DNA of 64,000 nt from Plasmopara viticola (lineage: Eukaryota; Oomycota; Peronosporomycetes; Peronosporales; Peronosporaceae): NCBI GenBank assembly GCA_001695595.3, contig MBPM02000117.1:110439-174438 (forward strand), written 5' to 3'. Under the pieces are notes generated by a model, which saw only the letters and a program-made list of their open reading frames with translations, searched no databases and had not been told where the DNA came from. Below, piece after piece: positions 23,169-35,736 of the stretch. Both the position numbers and the translations under genes were made by a program. The number at the start of each line of letters is the position of its first letter. The first letter of the stretch is position 1.

Positions 23169-24396
23169 TCACGGCACGCCACCACGCGCTGGGAGCTTAA
23201 GCAGCGCCCGAAGACTCTCCTTAGGCTGCGCTAAATTCCCATACCCCTTAAAGGCACTATCGTAGTAGACGCTAAAGAGCTGTGCTTTTTTCATCTCAGC
23301 CTCCACAATCAACTGATTTACCGTCAGCATTGACGCATCCAGCTGGGACAGCTACACCAAGCCACCCACATTAGACAAAATTGACCCACCATAACGTTCA
23401 TGTGTTGTGACATACCTGCTCCGTCGTTGAACCTAATTGCCGCAGCGCCGATCGCTGAAGGGTATCAAGGTTCTGCGAGAGCTCTAGCTCGCAAGGCAAA
23501 ACTTCCTGCTGTACTTTGGGACCTGGTGCGCATTCTTGCTGAGTAGCGACAGTAAACGTGTCGAAAGCTGGCTCGTCACTTGCTGCATCACTCAAGACAG
23601 ACAATCGATCCGACTCAAGCGTTGCTTTCATCTCCATCCAAATATTTTCTTCCTCTTCCAAGCTGCAAGCACGAAAATTGTTAAAAATGCGAGTAAAATA
23701 CGACTCCAGACCTCCAATTTACCTCTTTATTCGATGCTCGCACGTCTCAATCGTTGCGCGCAAGCGGGCGTTTTCTGGGTTCGCGGTTTTTATCTGTAAG
23801 TGTTATTTAAAACGTTGAGAAACTGTTATTGTATAATAGAAAATCAGATATCATACCGCGACGTTTCCTGGATGGTGCTCCGCCATAAAAGAAATCAGCT
23901 CCTGCTTCATTGTCTGAAGACTAATTTCACTGAGCTGCATGATATCCCGCCGTGCAGCGGAGGTAAGAAATTCTTTTCTGACCTTGCGAAGCTCGCGCTT
24001 AGCCTGACGCTGCACCATGTGGTAAAGCGAAATTTGGTCGGCTGACAGATTTTTGCGCTTCATCTCCTCCTCATTTAGGATCTCACGCGACGCCTCTTCG
24101 CGCTTTTTCTGCCTAACCAGTCGTCGCATCTCAGCCCTTGCAGCCTTTTCCTGCTTAGCTCGCAACGCTGCGGATACGGCTGCAGCATCCACAGCGTGTT
24201 TCTTGCTCACATCTATATAGTCATCTTTCCGCACGCGAAACACAAACATGTTGTCCTTTGCGGGTGTACCAAGCATTCTCTTTCCTACAGGCGTGGCTTC
24301 TGAAACAACCTCATTGACATCCTCCTCCTTCCTATCGCTAAACTTGAAGCCTCGCCGAGGCTTCTTCTCAAAGTCGCTAGAAAAACGTTTAGTCAA
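23169..24396 (-). CDS. coiled-coil protein, four exons; kinetochore DSN1-like architecture possible
   Basis: Exons 24396-23857, 23793-23723, 23662-23416 and 23351-23169 join in frame to 346 residues. Introns are 60-65 bp with GT..AG borders. Residues 1-60 are basic and disordered (FEKKPRRGFKFSDRKEEDVN). Residues 80-180 are strongly helical (AALRAKQEKAARAEMRRLVR, QAKRELRKVRKEFL). Short coiled coils follow (ENARLRATIETCEHRIKS, LEEEENIWMEMKATLESDR). The end is helical and finishes ESLRALLKLPARGGVP. I do not recognise the family from a motif. The order basic N-terminus, helices with a tryptophan-containing coiled coil, then a helix ending in (R)xLLKLP recalls DSN1/Mis13 of the MIS12 kinetochore complex, but that is a guess. 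The exon joins are well supported; the function is not. Confidence 0.65.
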
Positions 24397-24666
24397 GAGG
24401 TTCTAGCGTCACAAGAGATGAGATAAATAAGGTGGATAAATGTGCGCACCTTGAATCGACGACTTTCCGACGCCTCCGTTTCTCGCGCCGAACGACCAAC
24501 GACGCGGCCGGCGGGCCGGCGAAAGGCGTTGGCATCATATGATGTGGAGCTGTCAATTTTCGCGCCTGTTTGACCCAAGTTTTTACTCGCCTAACCAATT
24601 GGTAGAAATTAGTCTAATTAATTAACTAATGAGCGATACAAAAAAGTACATTTTCTATATGGGAGA

Positions 24667-25403
24667 CGCTAACTTCCACCCAGTTTTTGCTAACTTCCAC
24701 CCAGTCTGCGATTATATAGAGCCCTTAACCCCAATACACAACGGTGATTGGCTATAAATACCTCGATCGTGACAAGATATACAAAAGGCAGCTTTGCTCG
24801 AATCTGCTTTTTCCCATGTCAATTTGAATGCACAATCTGCTGTAGTCGTTTTGAGAGAGGAAAATTCATCTATTTAATGACTATTGAGAGCATGTATTCT
24901 AACGCACGCACGCGTCAATGCTAAAATGCCTTCAGACAGTGTTAGCGTGCCTTCAACAAGCTCGAACTTCGAAGGATTGCGCTGTGTCGATTGTGATGCA
25001 CCCAAGGAGCCGCATGTGGATTGGGGTTAGGGGTTCTATGTAATCTTAGGAGCTGCATGTGTGTTGGGGTTAGGGATTTTATATAATGAACCACGGGTAA
25101 TGTCGTTGGTGTCAAGGCACACGCTAACACTGTCTGGAGGCATTTGGCGTTGACGCATTCCTGCGTTAGAATACATGCTCTTAATAGATATCAAATAAAC
25201 GAATTTTCCTCTCTCAAAGTGACTACAGCAGATTGTGCATTCAAATTGACATGGGGAAAAAGTAGATTCGAGCAAAGCTGCCTTTTGTATATTTTGACAC
25301 GATAGAGGTATTTTATAGCTAATCACTGTTGTGTATTGGGGTTAGAGGTTCTATATAATCACAGGCTGGGCGGAAGTTAGCGAAAAATGGGTGGAAGTTA
25401 GCG
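24667..25403. mobile_element. non-autonomous fold-back element with ~290-bp inverted arms
   Basis: The left arm (24667-24956) and the right arm (25112-25403) are reverse complements along nearly their whole length. Both begin CGCTAACTTCCACCCA and both carry an internal second copy of CTAACTTCC-CCA. The ~155-bp spacer has two more copies of the arm motif ATTGGGGTTAGGG (near 25020 and 25058). No coding capacity. A MULE transposase fragment starts about 30 bp outside the right arm, so the element may have been mobilised by, or derived from, a Mutator-like transposon. Flanking duplications were not evident. Confidence 0.8.
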
Positions 25404-25429
25404 GCTCCATTTCTGTTTACCCATTCGCT

Positions 25430-26000
25430 CATTGTGGCACATACATATGCAACAAATACACCGCAGGAAAACATCGATTCTACTGTAAGACCGACCGATT
25501 CGACTTACCACTTATGCAAGTCGTGGCGGTCACTGCCACGGCCTCGATATTCACTTTCGCCTACTGTTTCCTGGCAGAGAGTCTACCTCTGGGTACTTCG
25601 TCAGATCGTGCGTTTGTTTGGCAGCTTTTAGTGGAACCATTGACCTTTGTCACCGATCGAGAATTGACGCTCATTATCGTCGTTAAAAGCGTCGTTCAAA
25701 ATGCCAACTGCCTCCTCTGTCGATTGCTCCACTTCAAGAACATCGAAGTAAAGCTGCGAAAGACCTTCGCATTAACAAAAGCATCCAAGCAGCTTGAAAA
25801 GGATGGAACAAATTAGTTGCCTCCGAAATTGTCGAGACCTACTATCAGCAGCTTGCTGTCATGCGTACAACCTTTCCTGTCCAGGTCATAACAATATGGA
25901 AGATACCTGGCTGTACTACAGACTTGTAGATGCATGTAACAAAAATATGGTTCACTTTGGGTATACAACCACTTCAAGGGTCGAGAGCAAGCTGCCATAA
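25430..26000 (+). pseudogene. Mutator-like (MULE) transposase fragment
   Basis: Plus-strand frames contain VAVTATASIFTFAYCFLAES, which lines up with VTATNNTFTFAYCFMKSE in the larger MULE at 36.9 kb. This is the region just after the first catalytic aspartate. Further on, WLYYRLVDACNKNMVHFGYT then TTSRVES matches the conserved HFG..TTSRVES block that precedes the zinc-finger end of MULE transposases. Several frame changes separate these parts, so the copy is dead. Confidence 0.7.
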
Positions 26001-26235
26001 GAATGTGTTATTCTGTGTTAATTGGTGACAGGCTTGCAGGTCATGCGAAGCATGCAGAGATCCGGCTCCGAAATGCCAGGGAGCGCTCGCTGACTGATTA
26101 AGTACAGTAAAAGCCAGTTTTTTCAGCATTTTTCAGCAAAGTCTCGATCGACGCGCTAAATTTAGTGCAGCGGCAGGTCAAATTGCGATTGCACAGCGAG
26201 GGAGATGGAGTTACCGGCTGCCAATGTAATTATCT

Positions 26236-26430
26236 CTAAAGATGGACATCTTTGTCGGCATTTCTTTTTGGCCGCTGCGAATACCTCAAATCTGCTTGCT
26301 TATTAAGATGCTCATCATTGCTAGTGGCTTGTTCAACATTTTGCGACATCATCAGCAGAAAAAATTCATCACGATCGATTGACGATGCTCTTGAAGAGAA
26401 CGTGAGGAGTACGAAGAGGCTGAAGTGCAT
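26236..26430 (-). CDS. small putative secreted peptide (64 codons)
   Basis: From the ATG at 26430 the frame begins MHFSLFVLLTFSSRASS, which has the length, hydrophobic core and small residues of a signal peptide. About 45 polar residues follow, ending RYSQRPKRNADKDVHL. The alternative upstream ATG at 26454 adds eight residues and would weaken the signal. Short secreted proteins with a polar RxLR-bearing N-terminus are common in oomycetes, but no RxLR motif is present (ADLRYSQ is the closest), so this is not called an effector. It could be chance or a truncated gene. Confidence 0.3.
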   Translation of the reverse strand: MHFSLFVLLTFSSRASSIDRDEFFLLMMSQNVEQATSNDEHLNKQADLRYSQRPKRNADKDVHL

Positions 26431-26454
26431 CGTCAAAAGATCATTCTCGGTCAT

Positions 26455-27999
26455 CCCGGGGCTTCACTGGCTGCGGCAATTTACAGTCCTGCTGTTCTCC
26501 GTAGTCGTGGTCGTTCTGTTGACTTTTTAGGGTATTAAGTTTTATTGTGCAATGGAAGCAATGCATCTAAGGATTTCAGCAGGAAATTGTCAGCGCTGTT
26601 ACGCACGAATCCATCTCGGTGGTTGATGCAAGTCGGGCTGCTATTAAACAAGGTGATACATAACGTTTGATGATATTTTATGATGAGGATATTGAATACC
26701 GTGCCCTTTATAAAGCTTGCAATGCACGTTTATTTTCCATGTCGGACTTGAGGAGATATATAGCTTGAAAAGCACCCATAGTGGTGGCTTTAAACAGATA
26801 AAACAATCAGCTGCATATGTGCGCACACGTGAAACGAGCCAGCAGGTTAAGCCCTCGCCGATTTGTGGCCGCGTTGTTAGCAACTTTTTGCCGGTGCGAT
26901 CACACTGTTGGTAATAATGAGAATACTATTCGTGTCCGGCCTGCTGGGACTTAGCAGGCAACCCTGCGATTGCGGCTGTTGTTTACCGGTCGAGCAGGAT
27001 GGATTTCTAAATGGCTGTGCCTAACACTTTTGAGGGTGACGACACAGCACCGATGTCCCTCGACCGTGAGTTCAAACGATATGGAATCTCAAGACAGTTG
27101 CCATAATTAGAAATTCACACTTTAGAAGCTGTTTAAAAGAGGATTGTTTTAGGAGCTTGGACACTTCCACCGCAGGCCATCTGTAGACCAACAATTATAC
27201 AAATCGAGTGAGACGCGTTTTTTTAATTGTTGTGCAGTTTGTACGCATATACGTAAAGATGTTGACGCAGCAGTCTCTAACTTGTTGCATTTGTGTTGAG
27301 CATTGACATTTACGCCACAACAGGCCACACGTTGTTTACTTGAATCTATTAAAATACCTCTCCCATTTTGTTGACGTTACCGAAGTATGGGTTCTAGCTT
27401 GTAGGGGGTGAATGAGCAAAGCGGCTTACTAATATTAAAATTGACCATATGGGAAGATTACACGATCGTTTAACGCTGAAAAATCATCTTGAAAGCATTG
27501 CTAAGGCTAAACTACACCCGCACTTTAGCAATATGGGTTTGCGCTGGAACACTCAATTCCTCCGAAAGAATGCAATTACAGTTCAATCTGTCGTATGATC
27601 CGCTCTAGGCGAGCACTAGAGCGCTAACGCCGGGTTGCACGCCGACGCAGCTTTTTAAGGCCAAGCAATCAGTTATAATAAAGTCTGATTCTTGACTTTG
27701 GAGTGACACAAATTCTGTCTCATGGGGTGCGAGTCGAGCGACTTGCCCGTACAGCGATGCGAGCACGGACTAGTTGCTTGAGAGCTGGTCGAACAAGCGG
27801 CCTTGAGAGTATGCCTTAGCAAAGACAATTGAGGTTGTCGGTCTAAATTGGCCAGCCGGTGGTCGTTTAAACATGTATTTTTCGAATCGTGTAACATTAC
27901 TGCATTGGCCGGAAAATGCAAAGAAAAGGCATCTATTAGCGTTGACAAACTATCCTGACACACGATTGGCTGAAAATGGTCATTGCTCCACGCGTCTAA
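26455..27999. other. intergenic, no gene seen
   Basis: No frame with recognisable coding features. A 96-codon minus-strand frame at 27673-27963 has no domain or partner exon and was not called. Confidence 0.4.
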
Positions 28000-30376
28000 A
28001 TGAAAGACGAGGCCAAAATGTCTCGGTCACTTCCTGGCGGGTGGCTTGAAAGCGGTCACGGTGCTGTAGCTGTTTTTGTCAAGGACTTTCGTGACCCGCT
28101 CGAGCGCCGCAAAAAACTTATCTTGCGTCCGTGGGCAAGCATTAAAGACGTCAAGGATCAGCTGCAAGTCGTTTTTAAAGTACCATCCAATGCGCAAAAG
28201 CTTTTTTTTCAGGGGCGCGAGCTCAAGAATACGCATAATTTACAACAATGTGGTATTTATCAGGACAACGCTGTTGTTGATTTTGTGGCACGGAGACCGC
28301 AGAACGTTGCGGCAACTTACATGCGCGACTATGACGAGGAGCACGATAGCTGTGCAACGAAAGGAAAAAGTCGTAATCAAGGGGCTGTGCTTAATAATGT
28401 CGCGGCTTCTCACATGAATGGCAAGACATGGCAGAATTTGCGGCCGAACCAGGTACCTGTCGTTAATATTCACCCGTATGGTGTACATCTACTTCCAGTC
28501 TCGCTGATGAAAGCCACGCACCAGGTATTTTCACTTTCTGTTGATGGTCTTGCTAAAATTATTTTTATATATACACTCAATGTGCTACGGATGCATTTGC
28601 GTAGGCGCTGCAAGGTCTCGCATTAGGTCTTGCCCCAGTTCTAGCAATGGACGGAACCGGTGGCACGTACTTTTTTAAAGGTCCGACTCACCGCAATGTA
28701 GGTTGTTTTAAGCCTCAAGATGAAGAACCATTTGGACCTAATAATCCGCGCGGTTTGATCGGACAGCTGGGTCAGGTGCGTTGCGATTTGTGTTAGTGTG
28801 AAGTGATGCTTTCGCTGTTATGGTATGTGAGATGGTTTAATCTTACGGCGACGAATTTGCCTGACAGAGTGGACTTCGTCGGGGTATTTTATCAGGTGAA
28901 GCCTGCGAGCGGGAGCTTGCCGCCTACATACTGGACAAGGTAAAACACCATATGTTATGCGAGCCTGTGACGCCAACGCTGTCGAAGTTTCGGGCAGGCA
29001 TCTGATCTTCTTTCTTTATATAAAACGACTAGGATCACTTCGCCGGAGTTCCTGCCACATCTCTCGTAGAGTCGCGGCATCCGGTCTTCAATTATTCGGG
29101 CAGTGGAGGCGGTTTGCAATTTAAGGTTGGATCTTTACAGGAATATGTTCGACACGACGACGTGGTAAGCGACCTTGCACCGAACCAGTTTTCGACTCAT
29201 CAAGTTCATAAAATTGCGCTTTTGGACATGCGGCTGCTGAACACAGACCGCAATGATGCAAATATCCTCGTGCGCAAACGGCGGTCACCAACCAAAGGCA
29301 ACGCGGAGTTTGAATTAATACCGATTGATCATGGTTACTGTTTACCGCAATTTTTGGAGATTGGGTGGTGTGATTGGTGCTGGTATAATTGGCCGCAAAT
29401 AAAAATGCCCTTGAGTGCTCAGGACCGAGCCTACGTGCTCTCATTATCAGCTCAGGAAGATGCAGAGCGCTTAGCTGCACGAATTCCATTACGACGCGCG
29501 TGTCGACGCAACATGATTATCGCTAGTATGGTGGTGCAGAAAGGCGTACGTGCAGACCTCATGCTATTTGAGATTGCTCGCATTATGTGCCGTGAAGACC
29601 TGGACGCACCTTCAACGCTTGAGCAGCTGTGTGTTGAGGCATTCCACCAAGTACAGATTGCCAAGCAGCGCAATCAAAACGACGCTTTATTTCACAACAT
29701 CCGCATACCACCATCAATTATTTCCTCTAAAAAGGCAAGCGATTTCATTGCTACGAGTGAAAAGCAAGAAACTGGCACGATTGCTATACCGTCCTCACCA
29801 CGAGCACTGTTCCGGAATTTACGGGTATCAATTAATCCCTCGTGTTGCGGTGAAACGCATTCTTATGAGCGGTCCCCTATTGCTAGTGGTGCACAATCTC
29901 CACCTGGGTTTTGGGCTAGTTACGCCCCATTTAGCTCGGAGGAAGGAGGCAAAGATGGCACTCAAATAAATGACGAAGTTTTAGATCGCTGCGATAAAAA
30001 CAAGCATCTACAAAAAGACCCACCACGATTTTCGCTTAATTGGGACGAAATGGCTTTGACTGCTCTTTCTGACGCCGCCCAGCACGTGGATGATGATTAT
30101 GAAACGCTAACGGCTACGCCGATTGAAACATTATCAATTAGTGATAAAACCTCGGCAAGGTCTCGATCACCCATATCTTCTTTCATCGGTGTCGAGGATG
30201 CCAAGGATGATTTTGAAGTTTTGAATGACGCTCTTGACGATGATCAAGATGAGAACCTATTCTTAAGTATCTTAGGTCGATTGCTTGATGAAAGAATCGA
30301 AACAACCAAAATACGGCATTTAGAAGAACTTCAGCAAAAAGCCACATACAGAATGCAACAGCAGGACTGTGGATAG
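28000..30376 (+). CDS. ubiquitin-like domain phosphatidylinositol 4-kinase-family protein (4 exons)
   Basis: Exons 28000-28524, 28605-28775, 28868-28939 and 29033-30376 join in phase 0 to 703 residues; introns are 80-93 bp. Residues ~22-95 form a ubiquitin-like domain (KKLILRPWASIKDVKDQLQ, KLFFQGRELKNTHNLQQCGI). Exons 2-4 encode a PI3/4-kinase catalytic domain of the plant PI4K-gamma/UbDK type: FKPQDEEPFGPNNPRG (~210-225), GILSGEACERELAAYILD, HFAGVPATSLVE, a catalytic-loop segment LLNTDRNDANILV (~325) and IPIDHGYCLP (~355, with the metal-binding D). The last ~230 residues are acidic and disordered. Related proteins phosphorylate phosphatidylinositol or act as protein kinases; which applies here is not visible. 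ATG 28000 is the first in frame; ATG 28018 is an alternative. Confidence 0.9.
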
Positions 30377-33300
30377 AGATAGTCGTCCTTTCGCGAAACG
30401 GATGCATCTGCCAATTTTTCAGCCTCGATCTAAAATTTTACGTGGCATATGAGCGACACTTTGCTGCAAGTTGTCGAATGTATTAAATTTTATACGGGCA
30501 TATGAGTCTGCAAGTTTGCAGATCTATGAAGACATTACTTTATGGTCGCTAAAAGGTGACTTCCAAGGCGACTTTTCAGTGGGCGTGCGCAATACTTTTC
30601 TTCAATTTACAAAACTTGCGACGCTGAGACATGTTGTCTCCAAGTGCCCATTTAGGTTATTTAAAACAGTGAATAGAATTGTGGTATTGCCCAATTATTA
30701 CTTTTACCTCACCACGCGAAACCCTTGATATTGCACATGCTATTAAGTGCTTAAATATTACTCATTTACTGACTGTATACAGACGGACATGGCGATAGTT
30801 GAGCTTCAAGTTGCCCGAATACTACAACAAAGAGACGTATACCGAATCAGTAACTGATGCAAAGACCGTTGTTTCTCTATTGGTGTAGTGTAAGATCTCA
30901 GCTATAACTTCAAGCTTGATGTAGCGCAAATTTTGAAAAAGACGATTAAGTTGGCGACGCCTTTTGTGTGAGTGTTTTGGATCATAACTCACCGGTATTT
31001 CTATCGTGTACGATGCGCCACTTGCTATCTGGCCCTCTAATGCAGATGCCGGCGTGAAAAGGAAAGACTTACTTTTCTTAATAATTTCTGTCTCGCGCTT
31101 TGCCCGAAAGAATGCGCTCGTGACGTCATGTCATCCTTTAATGATTGCAACTACTGTGTCATGCAGACTTTGGCTTCTGGAGCTAAGTGCCTTGTATTAT
31201 ATGACGTACTTTTTATCAAAAAGTAAATCCAAAGTTGGGTTTTTCAAGACGGTCGTTACAATCAAACCATAAGACTAAAAAAAACTGAATTGGCGTTGCC
31301 AATTACTTGCATGTATAGTGCGAGATACGCAAGTTTGTCAAAGCCTTATTCAGTCTCCCTAAAGTCTCCCTAAAAAGATTACGATTTTATCTCATCTGAC
31401 AAAGCCTGTCAGAGGGTGACGATTCTAGCCTTGCATGTTCTATAGCGACAGTTTAGTGTCGTCTGTGACGCGTTATGTTTACCCATCGGTACGACATTGC
31501 GTTAAGCAGACGCTGAGAGGTAATACCAGTCTATCGCTTATATATTTTGACAACACAAGGCAGTTTAAAAGACTACACTGTAAATGATATAAGGCTGCTT
31601 GCAAAGTCATAAGCTCTCATCAACTTCAAAATTTTCTGCTAGGCTCTATGCCATTCGTGATACGTACCGGTCATTCGTCACTAGGTATTTCTACACAGTC
31701 ATCCAACCCCTTCCATAGAATGACCAGATGGCTTCTGTTTTCGCGGTGAATCACTTTAATTCATCCAATAAAGATTTCAGATCAGAATATGATCAACGTT
31801 TTTGTGCAACATGCCGCTTGAGACGTTCGAATGTTATGGACCAGCACAGCGACTGACTCGTTTATATTGCCAAACTATGTGGATGAGGCGTTTGCCATAT
31901 CGCGTGATGTTCAGTTCGTGTAATAGACGCGCTCGGGCCACCGAGGCAGCGGCTACTGAGTTGGTTGGTTTTACCGTGAAGTGCTGTATCAGCTTTTCTA
32001 GCTTAAGCAGCATTTTTTGGGAACTGATAAGAAAGATTCTATTGCGCGTGTGTGTCAACGAAGCTGATTGACTGTTTGTGTGGTAGACTTGTCGAATAAG
32101 ACGGTTGCTGTATGCACCTCTTAAATGTTTGTTATTGACGCCAGATGAAAAAGCTCAAGTTGTACAACGTCGGAATAAAGGAAGAAAAACAGAATTGTAA
32201 AATCTATAGGCATCATCCATAGCTTCTGAAACTTCGAAAAACCAAAGCAATCCGACTTAAATCAACTATCCTTCTGCAAGCGTGTCTACCTGCTCTAGCC
32301 TTTGTCGATATACTCCGATTAAAAGTGCTCTGCGAACAAATTGAATGACCAATTGACGTAGCAGCAGAAGCCTCGACAGAGTTTATGTGTCGACTAATGG
32401 TGCCAGGGACTTCAACGATTTAGTCCAGATTGCGATGACGGACAAAGCAGCCGGAAGACTCTATATATCCTTGGGATACGCCTGTGCCTTTATAGCCATG
32501 TGACTGCAAGCTGAGATGAGAAATGTACCGAGTATCTCCAGAGCGATCGGTGAGCGTATGCCTTAACATCCAACCCTTTTGACAGCAAAACCTTATGGAG
32601 CATAGGGTCGTGTCAACAAAGTGAGCCGGCACACGAATAGCTAGTCGTGACCAATGAAGGACAGAGTTTTTTTGTGTGAGAGCTTATCTCTTATCAGAAA
32701 AGCGTCAATAATGTCGCTTTTAATGATTTAAAGTCTTTGCACTTCTGCGAGGCATAAGGCTTCACAATTGGTTGGGCTATACTGCAGTTTGATGCTCAAG
32801 ATCGAGAGCACGTGTTCTGAGCAGTAGATCCTATAAAAATAGCTAGCTGATGCACTGCAATAAGAAACTTACAGTGTATCTACGTGATCCACAGTTGCTC
32901 GCCATCTCCTCCAATCACACAAATTTTGTATCCAACAGCAGTTGTTCTAGTTCTAGCATATGACTTTTCCGCCCTCATTCAGGATTCGTTATTCACTACA
33001 AGGCGAAAAAGAAACGCTCTGGTGAATGCTCTTTTGCAGTGCTCAAGTTGTTTCTGTTTACTTGATGAGCAAACGCTTTATACTTGATGGTGCCATGTGC
33101 ACAACATCGTGCACATAATCTGACGATCGCGTCTCCGATTCGGTCTTTGCATACTGACATAATATCAGCTGATCTGGGTAACACAACTTATGTTGGCATA
33201 TTAAAAATCCTTGCAAACAGAAGACATTGGAACAACCGCTCAACGATCCATCGTTAAAAGTAATATAACGCTCACAGCCTTACTTTATTGCCCAAATGGG

Positions 33301-35596
33301 CCTCCAGAGTCAGCTAATTTTTATTAGAGCAAATATCGACGAATTTTTTGCCTAAATATGTCTTGGCGGAAATCCATCATGGTTTAGACAATTGCATGAA
33401 CAATAATTGCCTCGTCGGGGTGCCTGGTACCCTTGTTGTAACACTGATCACTTTTACAGCATGCGTTGGATGAAAGTAATAGTAGACACTTATAAGATCC
33501 AGCGCACTATACATCGAACAGTAATGGTGTGCTCAGCATTTTATATGCACAATTCATTTGCCATTTTTGGTCAGTTCTCAGCACACTGATTCGAAGACAA
33601 GTGCAGATATACTCTATCACTCTATTCCATTCTTTGTCATTTTTGCAATGGGGACATCATCGTTGTCATATTGCTCACATGGCAATGATAATCGCCAAGA
33701 GACAAATCTTATGCCTCAGTCTTCCGTCCAGTAGGGGTTTGTATAATGAAGTAAGTCTGAGCTTTCTTTTTACAATTAAAAAGTTCTTGAGTTTTTTCAG
33801 GATCTGAAATGTATTTTCACCCTCGAGAGTTTTTAAATCTACTTTCAAATACACCATGCCGACTTATGAGTAAGCCAAAAGCTTAGTCGCTTCAATTCAA
33901 TTTTATTGTCATTTATCTAATTAGAGCACATCTGATGTGACACAGCGACTAATTGAGCACTTTGTCAGCCATGAGTTCGTTACTACGCCCAAGGATCAAT
34001 TGTATCGCATTCTCTTTTCTCGTGGCAGGGATACGTCACGCGCTTTTGATGCTACTTCACTAGACTTGCGTTACGTAATGCCTTCCGACACCCTATGCTA
34101 TTTACTTGCAATAACTCGTTACCCGCGGTTTAAGCACTATGTCATCTACCTGTAAGGCTGTACTACCTAATTCTACAATGCTACAGTTGCCGTCTTCGGC
34201 ATCCAGAAGAAAATCAGTATCATCTAAGAAAGATAGCAAAGTCACCAACTAGTCTACTTTCGTGGCGATATTAGTACCCTTGATACCTTCTATATTTATT
34301 TCGGGCTTATATTCGCTCGTGTTATGTCCAACGGCTTTTCTCCACCGTCCGATCCAAAAGGCGTGCATCTATAAAGACATAATTGTTCACATTAAGGAAA
34401 AGTAATATCTCTGTGCGGTTTGGAAACATCAGAAGCGATCCATTAGCCAGCCAACAAAACTGGCTGATTTATGTTGCTCTTTGGAAGATCTCAATCTATC
34501 AGTAATGGTGGATGGCAATCATTTGCCAGCGTGCGAGGCTTTGCGACGCGCTACAGTTGGCCAAGACGACTTTGATACTATCGTAAACTGCGTGTGCAGC
34601 CAGCACTCCCCACTGCTGGTTTATTCGTCAGGAGAAGTTCCCATAATTTGTATCAACCCCTTAATTTCAGCGAGGACTCAGTTTTTTTAGGACAACGCGT
34701 AGCTTCCGCTAGCACATCTTTGCGGCTCTATAGCGCCAACTTAGCTTTATTAATTTATACAGTTGTAAGCGAGACAATAGTACAAATCATCGGCCTCCTT
34801 CAAAACAGAGCCTAAATGATGTGCTCTTGCTTGCTGCAGCTAGAGCAGCAAATGTTGCTATGCTCGGCAGCTCGTTAGACCATTGAGACTGACCCGTCCC
34901 AGAGACACCTTTTTCGGGCACCTCTAAGCTGACAATATAGTATTTGAAGTTGAGAGCGTGACTGCGGCTTTACTTTTCTTAATAGCGTTCACCATATTTC
35001 ATCGTTTTTATCGACACTGGGATAAATACACAGACCTTTTTCATGAGCATTGTCACCTTGACTTTTTGTAGTGCACCCTAGTAATGGACACCGCCAACTC
35101 TCTTATTTTATAAATATAATTTTGAGACTTACGGCTACCTTGCTCGTAAACAAGAAAGCGTGAGCGCTAGAGAGCGCTTAAATGATTTGGAATCGTTGCT
35201 TTGAATCTATTATAAGTGCCCAGCTTTTAGCTTTTCCAAGGTCCGAGGGTCTAAATGTCTAGCACTCTCGGTCGCCTGCGATCATGGCCGCCTGAATGGT
35301 TATGCTTACTTTCTTGATCTGACAGAGACGACTTAAGTTTTTCTTCCCTTCATAGACGAAGGCCTAGAGCTCTTCCAGCAGTAGGCGTTACTTCCGGAGC
35401 GGCCCAATTTATTTTTCGGAGCATTGCATACTACGTCGATAAATCTATCTCGGAGCCTTCTAGATTGCTATAAAGAAACTAATCTGACTGTACGCGTTGG
35501 ATTGACCTTAAGTGCTACCAGATGTACTCAGCACCTTGCACAAAGGTGGCATGTAATAATTATTTATCTCAAATTTCTATGATAAGCAATGAAAAA
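30377..35596. other. gene-poor stretch with decayed coding-like fragments
   Basis: No intact gene. Plus-strand open pieces at 33937-34155 (TQRLIEHFVSHEFVTTPKDQ) and 34481-34690 (LSVMVDGNHLPACEALRRAT) look protein-like and may be remnants of one gene, but no family is recognised and they do not join cleanly. Pieces at 31.8-32.6 kb resemble worn retroelement sequence without a diagnostic motif. Confidence 0.35.
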
Positions 35597-35680
35597 CTTA
35601 ATTCTCACCCACCCTTTCTTTGGTTTTCACTCACCCGTTGATCAAATGATCAGATTTGGCATTTCTGTAGTGCGCCACAC
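35597..35680 (+). repeat. left terminal inverted repeat of the MULE
   Basis: Contains TTCACTCACCCGTTGATC at 35626-35643 and TGTAGTGCGCCACACTT at its inner end. It pairs with the reverse complement of 37743-37829 with a few substitutions and short indels. Confidence 0.8.
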
Positions 35681-35736
35681 TTATCTAAATACTTTGGACG
35701 CATGTATTTCGACCTTTTTTTTAAGGTTCAGTTTTA

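Noticed and set aside
26236..26430. Calling the small secreted-peptide ORF an RxLR effector
   Set aside because: The only candidate is LRYSQ after the signal peptide; R-x-L-R is absent and there is no downstream effector fold.
31802..32640. Copia RT/RNase H remnant
   Set aside because: Weak resemblance only; no YVDD, no ADSDWA-like block and no continuous frame.
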